This document shows, piece by piece, positions 1 through 11,570 of a DNA stretch of 64,000 nt. Position numbers and translations under genes: made by a program. The notes beneath the pieces were generated by a model. It made no database searches, was not told the DNA's origin, and was given only the letters and a program-made list of their open reading frames with translations. Position 1 is the stretch's first letter. The number at the start of each line of letters is the position of its first letter. Source of the stretch: Trichoplax sp. H2 (Eukaryota; Placozoa; Uniplacotomia; Trichoplacea); contig NOWV01000174.1 in assembly GCA_003344405.1 (NCBI GenBank), positions 1-64,000 on the forward strand, in the 5' to 3' direction.

Positions 1-131
1 ATCATAAAAAGTCAGTGCTATATTAAAACACAGTATATCCAAATTAGAAGTATACTAAATAAGGATAGGCTAACATGAATTATCCTAACATAGATATTCC
101 TACTCAAATACAGTACATAACACTGTCACAA
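1..131. repeat. Interspersed repeat, copy A (window edge)
   Basis: About 130 bases closely matching 9073-9203 in the same orientation with scattered substitutions, including the shared end AACACTGT. The copy runs off the left edge, so its real start is unknown. No coding capacity is seen. In copy B the similarity stops exactly where an insertion relative to the other local haplotype ends, so this is probably the terminal part of a non-autonomous transposable element. The family is not recognised. Confidence 0.75.
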
Positions 132-3100
132 CCTGTCAAATATAAGTTATGCATTTATAAAATTACTGGTTAATAATGATATAGGAAATCCTTCTCTTCG
201 CTGATATGAACATCTGAAACCGATCGAGTATAGAATTACTCGGAAATGTACTATAACATAAATTAAATTTTTAACAAACAAAGCCAGTAATGATTTATAT
301 ATGTTCATCAGCGTACTCGTTCATATATGGTAGTCTGCACAGTAAATAATACATGTTTCTGCAATTTTAATGTGAAATTATTCAGTCGAAAGCCCTCTAT
401 CAAGCCGCCTCTCCGTTTATATTACACTACAGAAGTAAGTATTTAAGTATGGCGTGAGTACTGATAGTTCTGATGATTTCATAAAGTAGTACTCTAGGTA
501 GATTACATGACTAATGAATGCGTGACGTATGCTGTATAGCTAATCTTATGTTGTATTTTAAACTTTTTGCTGCACATATTCTAGTTGATAATAAATTAAT
601 CAATCAGTAGAGGACTCTGTATGTTAATTTATTTATATAAATCGATATATTTATTATTGCAAATTGAAATATTTTTACAAATGGTATTAAAAAAGGTTCA
701 AGATACTCTTGAATGCGTGATGCTCCTGTATCCAGATAAGATTGGCGTTGGTTATCCTTATTTAAGAGGTAGATTGGTCAAGACGGCTATCGTGCACAAA
801 TATATGTCGAAAGATGTATTATTTAGCCTACCCTTAGATTCCTAGTAATTATCTTGTCGTTAAAATAGTATACGTGTAGATTAAGATTCAAATGTGTAGG
901 ATCATGCATCTGCGACAACAAACTACGATTTAATTAGCTATCTGAGGAGATTCTAGTGGGTATGCTACTGGCCCATTATTTCAGATATCAATTTGCGTAT
1001 AAGCATCTAAGAATTTATGTAAGTAAAATATAAAGGAGTTGAATATTTTTAACATTTCAATAATTTTCAATAATTATTAAGGGTAAAGCATGTCTCATAC
1101 ATTCAATATTTTATAGTATGATAAAGTCAGTACTAAATCCACTAACCTTTAATTGATTCAGATTTATAGGATGATCTTAGCGAGATATGAATTTTTATTT
1201 AGATGTTTCAATATATCCGCAGTCGTAGATTTATCTAGCTTAATTCTTCTAAATACCCCATCCAATGTGAACTATATAGATAGAATTTTTTTCCTTAGGG
1301 CGATCAATTACCAGTTGATGTAATTAGTATTTGTTGTGGGTATCACTGATCACGAATATGTTGAAATTATCTATATGGACGGAGCTGTACTACTAAATAA
1401 TGATCATTTGGTAGTACATGCATGAGTCAAGCCCTGGAATTACAGTCGATTATAGTAAGAGTATAATACGATAACTTTATTTTAATCAAATTACGTCTTG
1501 GGCATGTTAAATTTGGTGCTTTAGTGTTATGTACTATAGCCATACCTACATATACAAATTAATATAATTCATTCCCTTTCTTGTTTTTTAAAACAATAAG
1601 CAGGTTTAATATCTATAGTAGGTACTATCCATTCTAGGCAATCATAAGCAGTAATCATCAGATTATTAAAAGATTTTATCTGACGTCTAACATATAATTA
1701 AAATGTTTGTGTGTGTCTCGTCTTTATATTTTCAACTAATATACAGAGTCTTCTACCGATTGAGTTTATTAATTCACTATCAACTAGGACACGTACGCCA
1801 TAAAGTTTAAAGTACAATATGAGATTAGCTACATACCGCATGCATTTTTTCTGAGGTATTTGTAGTCTAAAATACAGTAGTTCTTGTAAAATTAACTCTC
1901 TGCGAAAGGGTTTGCTGTAATGTTATAGCTAACAATTAGGGCGTAAGTAACTGAGGTAATTACTAAAACTGACAAGGTACTCCAATTATTGAATAGTATT
2001 CTGAATTTAATTCTTGTATAAGTTTGCAAAAAGTAACAGTATGTTGGTGGGTTGTAGCTGATGATGAAGCCGTGGAATACGGGTATTCGCTCTTATACGG
2101 CATATGCTGAGAACTGAGACTGACAGCTCGCAAACTGCACCCACTATGTCTGCTGTAATTTAGTACTGGTTGTTGTAACTTAGTACGGTTACTTAGTAAT
2201 GTAAGGAGTACGTATGCGTATATCACAGTATTATAGTATCGTCCGTAGTTCCAAGAGAATTAGCTTTAGTCAGGTGAGCTTTAAATTAAATCAGTAGATT
2301 CGAAAGCTACATATTACATACTGGGCACTGCGTGCCGTAAAGCAGTTCTTAGATATCGATCTTAGAGAACTTTAGCGATTAATATCTTACACCGATAAGA
2401 GCATAACTATTTGGATAGAAGCGAATAAAGTAGTTTGAAAGGAAGTATCAGTGTTTAACTTCATCCCAGAGTCTTAGCCGGGGTACCTTAGCGTGGAGCT
2501 AAATGATATACTGGAGCAAAATTACAGCAATGTCTTAGTACAGCAGTATAAAAGAGTTGTTGATATGGCTACTAGCAGATCTATCAAATTATTGATCTTT
2601 CAATTTTTACCGTAATCTATTAAGTAAGCAATTACAACTTATAATTTAACTATTCTGTAATTTTCAGTAGCAATCCCGAATGGTTTGCTATAACTGTAAA
2701 TAATTCTGTAATTGGAATCTCAAACAGAATTTATGCAATGACATCATGTTCAGAAGTAGCTTACTTTTCTAAAACGATGCCATATTACCAGTTACTTACT
2801 TATTAAGCCTAGATCTCCTATTGATTTTAAAAATTTCCTTTCACTTTTATTAACTCATGTCACGTTACGAACTACCGTGAAGAAATAGCTATCTAAATTT
2901 GGTTAATATAATATAGTGATAATATATTACAACTAGTTACTTACAGTAGGAATTACTCTAATTATAAATGTGTTACAGTAAATTTAATGCTGTGCTGTAA
3001 TGTGTACTGAAATGACCCTGTGAATGGATATATTGTAGTCCGACTGCGAAAAATTAGTTAGTAGATGTTCTCACCTAAGTATTTTTATAAGATGACTCGT

Positions 3101-4379
3101 GAATGTTAGCTGCTGTAGAGGGGTATATAAGCCCGTCAGATAGTTGAATAAAGCAGTTCTCAATTGTCTAGTACGCAATCAAAGGCGTCTAAATTCTTGT
3201 GAAGTAGTTAAGGGATACTAAATTCCGGAGACTATAGTAATTTAGAGATTTGTTTTACGTTATCCTTGTCACGAAGCTGGTTTGTGACAACTCAATGGCA
3301 TTCCAATTAAAACAAATAAATGTAATTTATGATTTATTCCAAATGTTGCTCTCATTCCGTTACGGTACCTTGAACCGAAATACAGCATTAAAATACATGC
3401 TATAGCTGTAACGGTTGGAGATAATCTTTAGTAAAATGTACTAAGTCCCTCTCTCAAGATTTAGGAGAATTTAGTATCAAAGAAATATCTTTATTTTAAA
3501 TTAATATTGGATTGATATTTGTGGCTCAATCAAAGAATCATGTATGTACTATCTCGCAACATTCCACTGTAAAAGTTATAATCTATGCATTATTACATGA
3601 GCACTAAAATAAAGCGGAAGCAGCTGTGCAATGGAGATAATGAACAATATTCCTTATTGAAAGATTAGAGGTAGAAAATGTCACGATTACAAGCCCTTTC
3701 TAACAAATTAATTTCATGATCCATGTAATGCGTAATATATTTAGTCAAAAATAGTCAGATCATTTTATTTAGAACATATGATAAAGTGATTGTACAAATA
3801 AATTTTAGCTCCAAAAGGAAAGTATAAAATGGTAAGACACCAAGTATATGGGCCAAATGTTAATCCAGAATGTAAACTATCGATTCCTACGATCTAGTTT
3901 GCAAGATCTTGCAGAGACTCTCGAGATAAGAATTTAACATTTCAATAAATGGATCTTACCTAAAGCTTCGTGTAATTCTCTTTGCCGTTATTACAGTACA
4001 TTATGTGATAGTCCAATTGAAATCCCATAATAAAAACTCATAAGCGTCAAGTCTGTCAATATTAATTAATTAATTGATATTATAATGGCAAGAACAAGAT
4101 AACTTAATTTCACGCTAGTGTATGATACTACAAATTTGGTCGATGTCATTTTTGCTGGTCTCATAAAAATACTCCAGTGTTTGGTGCAATATATTTACCT
4201 CACCCATTCAAGTAATAGAAATAAAAAGAGAGTTTAAACTTTAATCTATTACGATAACTTTCGCTCTTTTATTCATATAACTTTATATCAGCTGATTTTC
4301 CAGATCGAAGACCATCATTTACATCACTGCTCGCCAGTCAAGATTTTAAAAAATACTAGCTGTGAGTTGAGGCGAGGTA
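132..4379. other. Non-coding AT-rich intergenic sequence
   Basis: No open frame here resembles a known protein. The longest (about 87 codons, minus strand, near 1963-2226) has no recognisable domain and no matching splice partners. The 5' UTR and promoter of the downstream GABA-B-like receptor must lie at its right end, but I cannot place a transcription start. Confidence 0.6.
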
Positions 4380-7300
4380 ATGTCTAACCAGGATAAGCGG
4401 AGTTGTAATAGCTGCTGCTTTAGGGGGATTTTGGTAGTAATCACGATAGCGCTATTTGAAAACGCTATAGCAAGTAATGAAGGTAATGCTACTAAAAATA
4501 TTACCATTGGCAGTTTGTTTTCAATAAATGGCACTAACGCCGCTTGGGGTGATTGCTTAATTGGAGCCAAGTTTGCCTTAAATCATATTAATAACGATTC
4601 AAGAATACTAAAAGACTATCGTTTACATCTTTCTTGGGGAAATACGCAGGTAAAATTTGTAAGGCTATTATGAGAATTATTAAATTATCGTAAAATCATA
4701 AATTCATGTACATGCAATATATATATACAATATCTATTACATTTAAAAATGTAACCGAGGTGAAAATAAGATGGAAGATTAGCGATCTTTCACAAAATTT
4801 CATTCAAGTCAAATGTTTTCCCCAAATAAATATCTTACGCCCCAAATTTTTTAGCTACACACAAATATTAACGCAATTGATAGAGAAATTTATTTACAGC
4901 GGTAGGATTAATGACGATGGATATATTAATACATTTTGATAATTCTTAAACTCAATGATAGTAAATCCAATATGTGCAACATTTAGTTAGCTTCTAGTCA
5001 AACATTTACTAGCTTTTACTCTGAAATTAAGATTAAGATAAAGTGTAGCTTAATAGAGCGGTACTTATATTTCCCAATTCTGCTAATGGTTAATATCACG
5101 ACGCAAGAGTATTTTCTACGATATGAATGGTTTACTACAATTAACGTGGTGAACTGTAGGTTTAACTAGAATAAAAATTTAAACTTACTACTTCTGAATT
5201 TTATAATGTTATTTGTGCACCATCATGTTATCTCCATAAGGGTATTGCACTGTATACATCTTACTAGGATATTGATATATTGGTATAATGATGTAAATTA
5301 TCAATTGTAGAACATGTTAGATGGGGCATATTAATTGTTATAGTAAATAACTGCCGTTGGTATATAAAGCCCCGATATTTAGAAATAAAGAAAGATCTGT
5401 TCTACAGGATTCATGTGTTAAGTTGTATTACTCTTCATAGTCTAACTCTTAACAAAACTTCAGAAATGATTCAAAACCTATACTATCATTAAATCTTGTT
5501 TGTAAATCAGGATTATTTCCGAAATTAAAAACGTTTGAGTTGATGAAATATTTCGTGAACTTGATTTCCATGTAAGTGTAACAGCCATACTGCTGCTACA
5601 CTCCAGGCTAGAAATAAACAAGGTCTTAGAATGTGCGTGCTTATAACTGGGTATAAATTCCTAATCCTAAGAATATATAACATGTATGTAAGAGCACAAT
5701 TTTTTCGTGAGGACTGTACATTAATATTTATCTTAATCAACTACAGAAAATTTCAGCTTTCGCATAGTAAACTACTGTTTCTGTCCGGCAGCCCGATTAA
5801 GTACAACATATATTTCCTATGATGTATTTCATTTTTCGAATTTATCTTCGAATCTAATTTGAACAGCTTTAAAGCTGCTTTAATTGGCCTTAATCTTGAC
5901 TTATTAATAATTATTTCGAATCTGTGCTACGATTGACAGCTATCGCTATAAAGATAGTACCAGAAGTTTGACAGCTCTCTTTGGCAAATAGCCAGTTTAA
6001 TTATCAAGTCAGAGGATTAGTTATGTTCAATCTTAAGCAACCAAAATTATATAGAGTAGACGACGATGACATAATACTTGCGTGATCAACGGCTCTTACT
6101 TTCGAATCATTCTTTAGGAAATTCTCCTTCATTTACCGGAAATGAAAAAAATATTAGTTAATTTCTTAACATAATCTTCCTCTTCATATCATAAGAAATC
6201 AAATAATTAGTTGAAATTGATTACTACTTAGATGTACTTATTGTTACTCAAGTTTCCATTAATAGTATAAATCTAGTATTCTTGATTATGGAAATCCCAA
6301 CTCAACATACCTAGAAGTACATTAATATAGCTACAATTAAGTAAATTTAGGTATAAAAAGATATAAACTAATCGTTATTTACTAACTTGAATATCTGTCT
6401 ACGATAGTGTAACCCCGGAAAAGGAATGAAAATCTTATACAATCATTTAAGCCGTAAGCCAAAAAAACTGATGATATTAGGATCATCGTGTTCTTCAGTA
6501 ACAGAACCAGTAGCTCAAATGTCGCGAGAATTTAACCTTATCCAGGTATAATAAAGATTTTGAATATGAATCTAAAGTTGATAGCAGTTATGCCGACAAA
6601 GGCTTACCTATAAATATCTCTTTTCATAGTCTGTAATATTGTCATAACCAAGATGTGTCCATATTGTTGTATTTGAATACCTAATCATTTATTTTATGGA
6701 TTAAATAAATTTCAGATATCTTATTTATCCTCTTCACCAAGTTTGAACAATCGCCAAGTATATCCAAATTTTTTTCGAACAAGATCATGCGAAAGTCAAC
6801 GTATTTTACCTTTCTTTTCAATCCTTGATCACTTTAACTGGAGTAAAATTGGCCTAATAATGGAAAATAGTGTCGTTTACTCTTCGGTATATGCTTGACA
6901 TAATGAATAGCAACTGTTATCTAATAAAATGATAAAACTTGCCTATTTCTTGAATCTTCTTTTCAGAGATTCAAGATAAACTATTCTATATTCTACTTTC
7001 TGTCCACTACACTTTATTCAATTTTATTGCACTTACGCAGTTAGCGAATTATATTAGGGAAATTGCTAATTCTTCTGGAATAGAAGTTGTTTCATCAGCA
7101 TCTTTTTCAACGGATGAACAATCCAATGAAGCGCTAAAAGTTGTTAAAGTAAGGATTATTCCGGTGTTCATTCATTAATTAAATTGATAAAACCCAATTA
7201 CAACGCGCAATTTAAATGATCTAAAAGAACCTATAAAGGTTATTTTCAGTCTCTAATTGTAAGTAGTTAGCTCAATAGTAGCTATCGTAAATCAGGTTTC

Positions 7301-10300
7301 TAATATTCATGAGAATTAAGTAATATATAGATTTCTTCCTGTATGCAATTCCGTTTCAAAATCTCATTATTAGCTATCGATTCTCGATTGATGGAAATAA
7401 ATACTATAAAGTTTAGCAGTAAAGCTATGCAAGAAGCCGATAAATACATTTGTGTTGTAATTGTACGCAGATAAAGAAATGGTTATGTTTTCTTTACAAA
7501 GTGATACGATATATATTTTAAATAACGATATTTACCTTACTTAGCTTCTTTTTGCTCAATACTGACCCTTATAATTGACACTTTCAGATATATGTTAATG
7601 TTGTGTGTAGTTTATAAGTATAAATCACTAATCTAGATGTTACTATTAATCTTCCTTGCTAAAGTTAGATACTTATAATAGAAAACGAGATCTTTGTAAT
7701 ATAGACGATATTTTGAGGGCTCAGGATATTCGAGAATATAGATCACTTTTTTCTCGTAATTTTTTATGTTGATTGCCATGTTCGAATTCACGAAATAACT
7801 ATTGCAAAAAATTATAGCATGCGAGCGGAACTGAAATCTTTACATTTACTTTTTTGGGATTGTTAGAATTCGTTTGTTCGGGTTATTTATGCGGGGTTCA
7901 GTCTTGAAGCAGGGCGGAAAATGTTATGTCAGGTACTTTGGGATAAGCTCTCGAGATTTTTACATAAAATTTAAAATTACACTAATTGAAGTGTTACTAA
8001 ATTTCATTTATTAACACTAAATTAGGCATATCACCTCGAATTGAGACCTCCTAATTATACCTGGATTGGTCCTGGCTGGTTTCATGACCAATGGTGGAAA
8101 AGCGATCACCATCAAGATATTAAGGTAGATACACTCCGATGCAGCGGTGCTGTGATGAATGAAATGATTGAAGGCTATCTCTCAGTAAATCCTCAAGTAA
8201 TATCAGACATTCAAGAACCAACTATATCGAAATATGTAAGTCATATTAGCCTCACATTTTAGCGAGAGTACAACAGCGATCGTAATATTTAAAATTTCTA
8301 AATATAAGGAATCATAGAGCTTGAATTAATTGTAAACGCAAGAAGTTTTATTAACTAGCTTATTTCTGATGTTTATGACTTGATTTAATAGACTCCAGAA
8401 GAATGGACGAAAGCATATGATCATTTTCGCCAAGCCTTTAGCCATTGGCAGGGAAGAAAAGATTTTGCTGGTTACTCTTATGATGCCATCTGGGCCATTG
8501 CCATTGCACTTAACCAATCTATCCCTAGGTTAAGATTAATAGAAAAGACACTTGAAAATTTTCAATACGATGATGAAGATTATTTTAATATTTTTAAAGA
8601 AGAAATCGAAAATGTGACTTTTCATGGCGTAACGGTAAGTCGCCTAAGGTAGATTAAATAGAAAGTCGGAGCAAAATGTTTTTGCTATAAACATAAACCC
8701 ACTTCGCATACTGTATAGCTAAAATTATTTTGTTTTAGAAAGGATAAGTTGAATTCAATGTTAAATGCATTTATGATACTTGCTGACTAGAAGTTCGACT
8801 TTCGCTGATTAAAGAATCGGAAACAATCTAATCTCTTATTTCTTTGAATTAATAGGGACCGTTTTCTTTTACCTCGAATGGAAATCGCCTGGGAGTTCTT
8901 GTAATTCAGAGAATACAAAGTGAGTAACCCTATTATTAGAATATCTTGATGATTCGANNNNNNNNNNNNNNNNNNNNATAAGTAAATTACAATCACAATG
9001 ATTCGAACTGTAAGCAGATGATTTGCATTCCCTATTATAACTATTAATTTCAGTATGTGTATAAGTGTCACTGTCATAAAAAGTCAGTGCTATATTAAAA
9101 TACAGTATATCCAAATTAGAAGTTAACTAAATAAGGATAGTCTAATAGAATTATCCCAACATTGATATTTCTACTGTAATACAGTATATAACACTGTAAC
9201 AATACTGTATAGCTAAAATTATTTTGTTTTAGAAAGGATAAGTTGAATTCAATGTTAAATGCATTAATGATACTTGCTGACTAGAAGTTCGACTTTCGCT
9301 GATTAAAGAATCGGAAACAATCTAATCTCTTATTTCTTTGAATTAATAGGGACCGTTCTCTTTTACCTCGAATAGAAATCGTCTGGGAGTTCTTGTAATT
9401 CAAAGAATACAAAGTGTGTAACCCTATTATTAGAATATCTTGATGATTCGACTTTATAGTGTAGTTAAAATTCATTATTATCTCAAAGATGCCAAAAATG
9501 TCATTCTTGGGCATTATTATGAAAAAAGTGAGCAGACTGCATGGAAGAGTGGTATTAATATCAGTTGGGGAATTGCAGGTAATACTTATTGATATTATAA
9601 CTGCTTTGATTCGGTATATTGCAGTGATGATGAGATTAGTATAATGACTAGTATGAGATAAAGGTAAAAGTCATCAGTTGGTACCTTGGCCCGATAATAT
9701 AGCTCAATATATGCAGAACTTTCTCTTCATCACCGATTTTGATAGGAACTATTTGCATACTAAAAATTTATCATTAGAAAGACGCAAAGATTTTTCAAAA
9801 GAACAAGTAATTACATTAGACATGATTAACTCTTCATTCCTAAATAGACCGCAAGCCACCTGCTGACTATCCTTATGTTACAAAAGTCTTTTCCGTTATT
9901 CCGTTTACCGCAACGATTATTGTTATTATCGCAGCAGTTATTGGTATCTTTCTGGCACTCATCTTCGCTTTACTAAATGTCTATTATCGTAATCGAAGGT
10001 ACAACAGACTATTAATGTCACTGAAAACAGAAAGACTAATATATTTCTACTCAAAGTGCATATCTATCGCATTTTCCCTTTCAGTCTAGATTTGGTATTT
10101 GTATTAAAATATTTGCATAGTATTTTTACATTTTTGATGTTTGGCTAACAAGTGATAATAAGGAAGCAGATTTAAGTAAATTCACTATAAAATGTAATAA
10201 ACTGCTAAATAATTCAAATATACTTATTATTTGTTAGGATTGATGTATATTTTCTTGATTTTGTGTTATAATCGAAACAAAAGGGCTATCAAGGTTGCAA

Positions 10301-11570
10301 GTCCCAACATAAATTATACTATCATCATTGGTGCTATTCTATGCTATATATCAACCATCTTACAAGTCATTTACATTGATCCCGTTAATGAGACTGACTT
10401 GATGTTATTAATTTGTCGAGTAAGAGATTTTGATGGAACTAATTGTTGCGATTTATCTTATTATCATATTATTCTTATAAATTAGAAATATAATTATCTT
10501 GGAATGATATTGAAATTACTCGTTATTGATTAAAATATAATCATAATAGAATCCAATATGTATTTTAATATTCCAAAGAAAATTAAAAGATAAATAGTGT
10601 CCTTTTTGTACTTACTATACTAGCATAATTACGACATAAAAATCTTTAGTGATTGCCATGGTTTATCAATGGTATTTATTTGCATCTTTAGGGAAGAATC
10701 TGGTTTCTCGTATTAGGCTTTCTTATGGGATTTGGTGCCTTGTTTGCAAAGACTTGGAGATTGAAAATGATATTTCAGAATAAGACTGCTAGAAGCAGAG
10801 TTAGTATTACAACTGAAAGTGCTTAACTTTAGTTCTAGTATAGATAGCGTACACTATATTTTTGATAATACTAAATAAGCTATTTACTCTGTCATAACTC
10901 CATTATAGACAGAATTACCCTTTCTAACCTACCGATTCTCTTAGATTATTACGGATTCTCAATTATACCTCGTCATATTGATTATTGTACTGATTGGTGC
11001 TGCAATCTTAACTATTCAAGCTGCAATTGATCCAATATTTTTAGAGAGTAAAATAAAAACCCAACTGATGGTAAATATTCTATTTTAACCTGATTGGTTA
11101 GAAAATCGCTCACAACCGGTACCATAGTATGGCTAAAATGTTTCAAATCAGTGACTTCATTAATATAAAAAAATATACTATTTACCAAAATTTATTATCA
11201 ATATTTGAATTAGGGATATCGCGTCAACAGCCTCGTAGTTTATTATAAGAATAAATGCGTAACTCAGAATGTCATGTTATGGCATGTTATTATACTAATT
11301 CTTGGAGGAGTTTTGCTACTTTATGGACTGTCACTAGCTTGGAGAACCCGTAATATACCCTTTCACCTAGCTAACGATTCGAAATACATTATTTTCACAA
11401 TTTATAACGTAACTATTTTCTCTGGAATTGCTATTCTTGTTGGCCATACTCTTTCAAATATTGCCCTGCGAGTCATCTTGGTGGCAATATTAATCATTAT
11501 AGCGACAACAGGATCGTTATGTTTAATATTTATACCTAAAGTACCACAAGTAATGCTTTCAGTAATATGA
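4380..11570 (+). CDS. GABA-B-type metabotropic receptor (class C GPCR), 14 coding exons
   Basis: Class C GPCR: a Venus-flytrap ligand domain followed by seven membrane helices. Exons by eye: 4380-4649, 6408-6545, 6716-6886, 7041-7148, 7867-7932, 8026-8235, 8392-8634, 9350-9413 (duplicate at 8856-8919), 9465-9578, 9848-9998, 10284-10419, 10692-10799, 10945-11070, 11214-11570. Phases join without a stop and give 753 residues. Residues 1-31 resemble a signal peptide. Family marks are CNPGKG, GSSCSSVTEPVAQ (aligning with the ligand-contacting CSSVS of mammalian GABBR1), SSSPSLNNRQVYPNFFRT, EAGRKMLCQAY and YTWIGPGWF. TM1 follows DRKPPADYPYV; RIWFLVLGF, FAKTWR and IITDSQLYLV mark TM3 to TM4. The ligand is unknown; placozoan members of this family are numerous and not all need bind GABA. 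The C-terminus is short, without the long coiled-coil tail of vertebrate GABBR1/2, and further exons may exist (see 13117-13153). Confidence 0.9.
8856..8919 (+). other. Duplicate copy of GABA-B-like exon 8 left of the gap
   Basis: A 64-nt exon with acceptor TTAATAG and donor GTGAGT, encoding GPFSFTSNGNRLGVLVIQRI. It is nearly identical to 9350-9413, where G is replaced by R in the fourth NRNR-type position and the donor reads GTGTGT. Because the exon is 64 nt (not a multiple of three), including both copies would shift the frame, so only one is used. It is most likely an unmerged contig end or allele rather than a true tandem exon. Confidence 0.75.
8958..8977. other. Assembly gap (20 N)
   Basis: Twenty ambiguous bases inside intron 8 of the GABA-B-like gene. 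The sequence immediately left of the gap (about 8690-8957) recurs to the right of it (about 9203-9450), so this is a placeholder joining overlapping contigs rather than a measured gap. Confidence 0.95.
9073..9203. repeat. Interspersed repeat, copy B (end of an intronic insertion)
   Basis: Matches window positions 1-131 in the same orientation. Immediately to its right, at about 9204, sequence matching 8705 onwards begins (ATACTGTATAGC), while the left flanks differ completely. This places the right boundary of an insertion precisely. The rest of the insertion (8978-9072) is unique here and is cut by the gap. Confidence 0.75.

Noticed and set aside
1963-2226. 87-codon minus-strand frame
   Set aside because: No recognisable domain, not flanked by plausible splice partners, and consistent with chance length at this base composition.
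3121-3132. TATATAAG element resembling a TATA box
   Set aside because: It lies over 1.2 kb from the nearest start codon, and such strings are expected often in AT-rich DNA.
9678-9866. 62-codon frame between exons 9 and 10 of the GABA-B-like gene
   Set aside because: It overlaps the intron and the exon 10 acceptor in another frame; the receptor frame through DRKPPADYPYV is the one matching the family.
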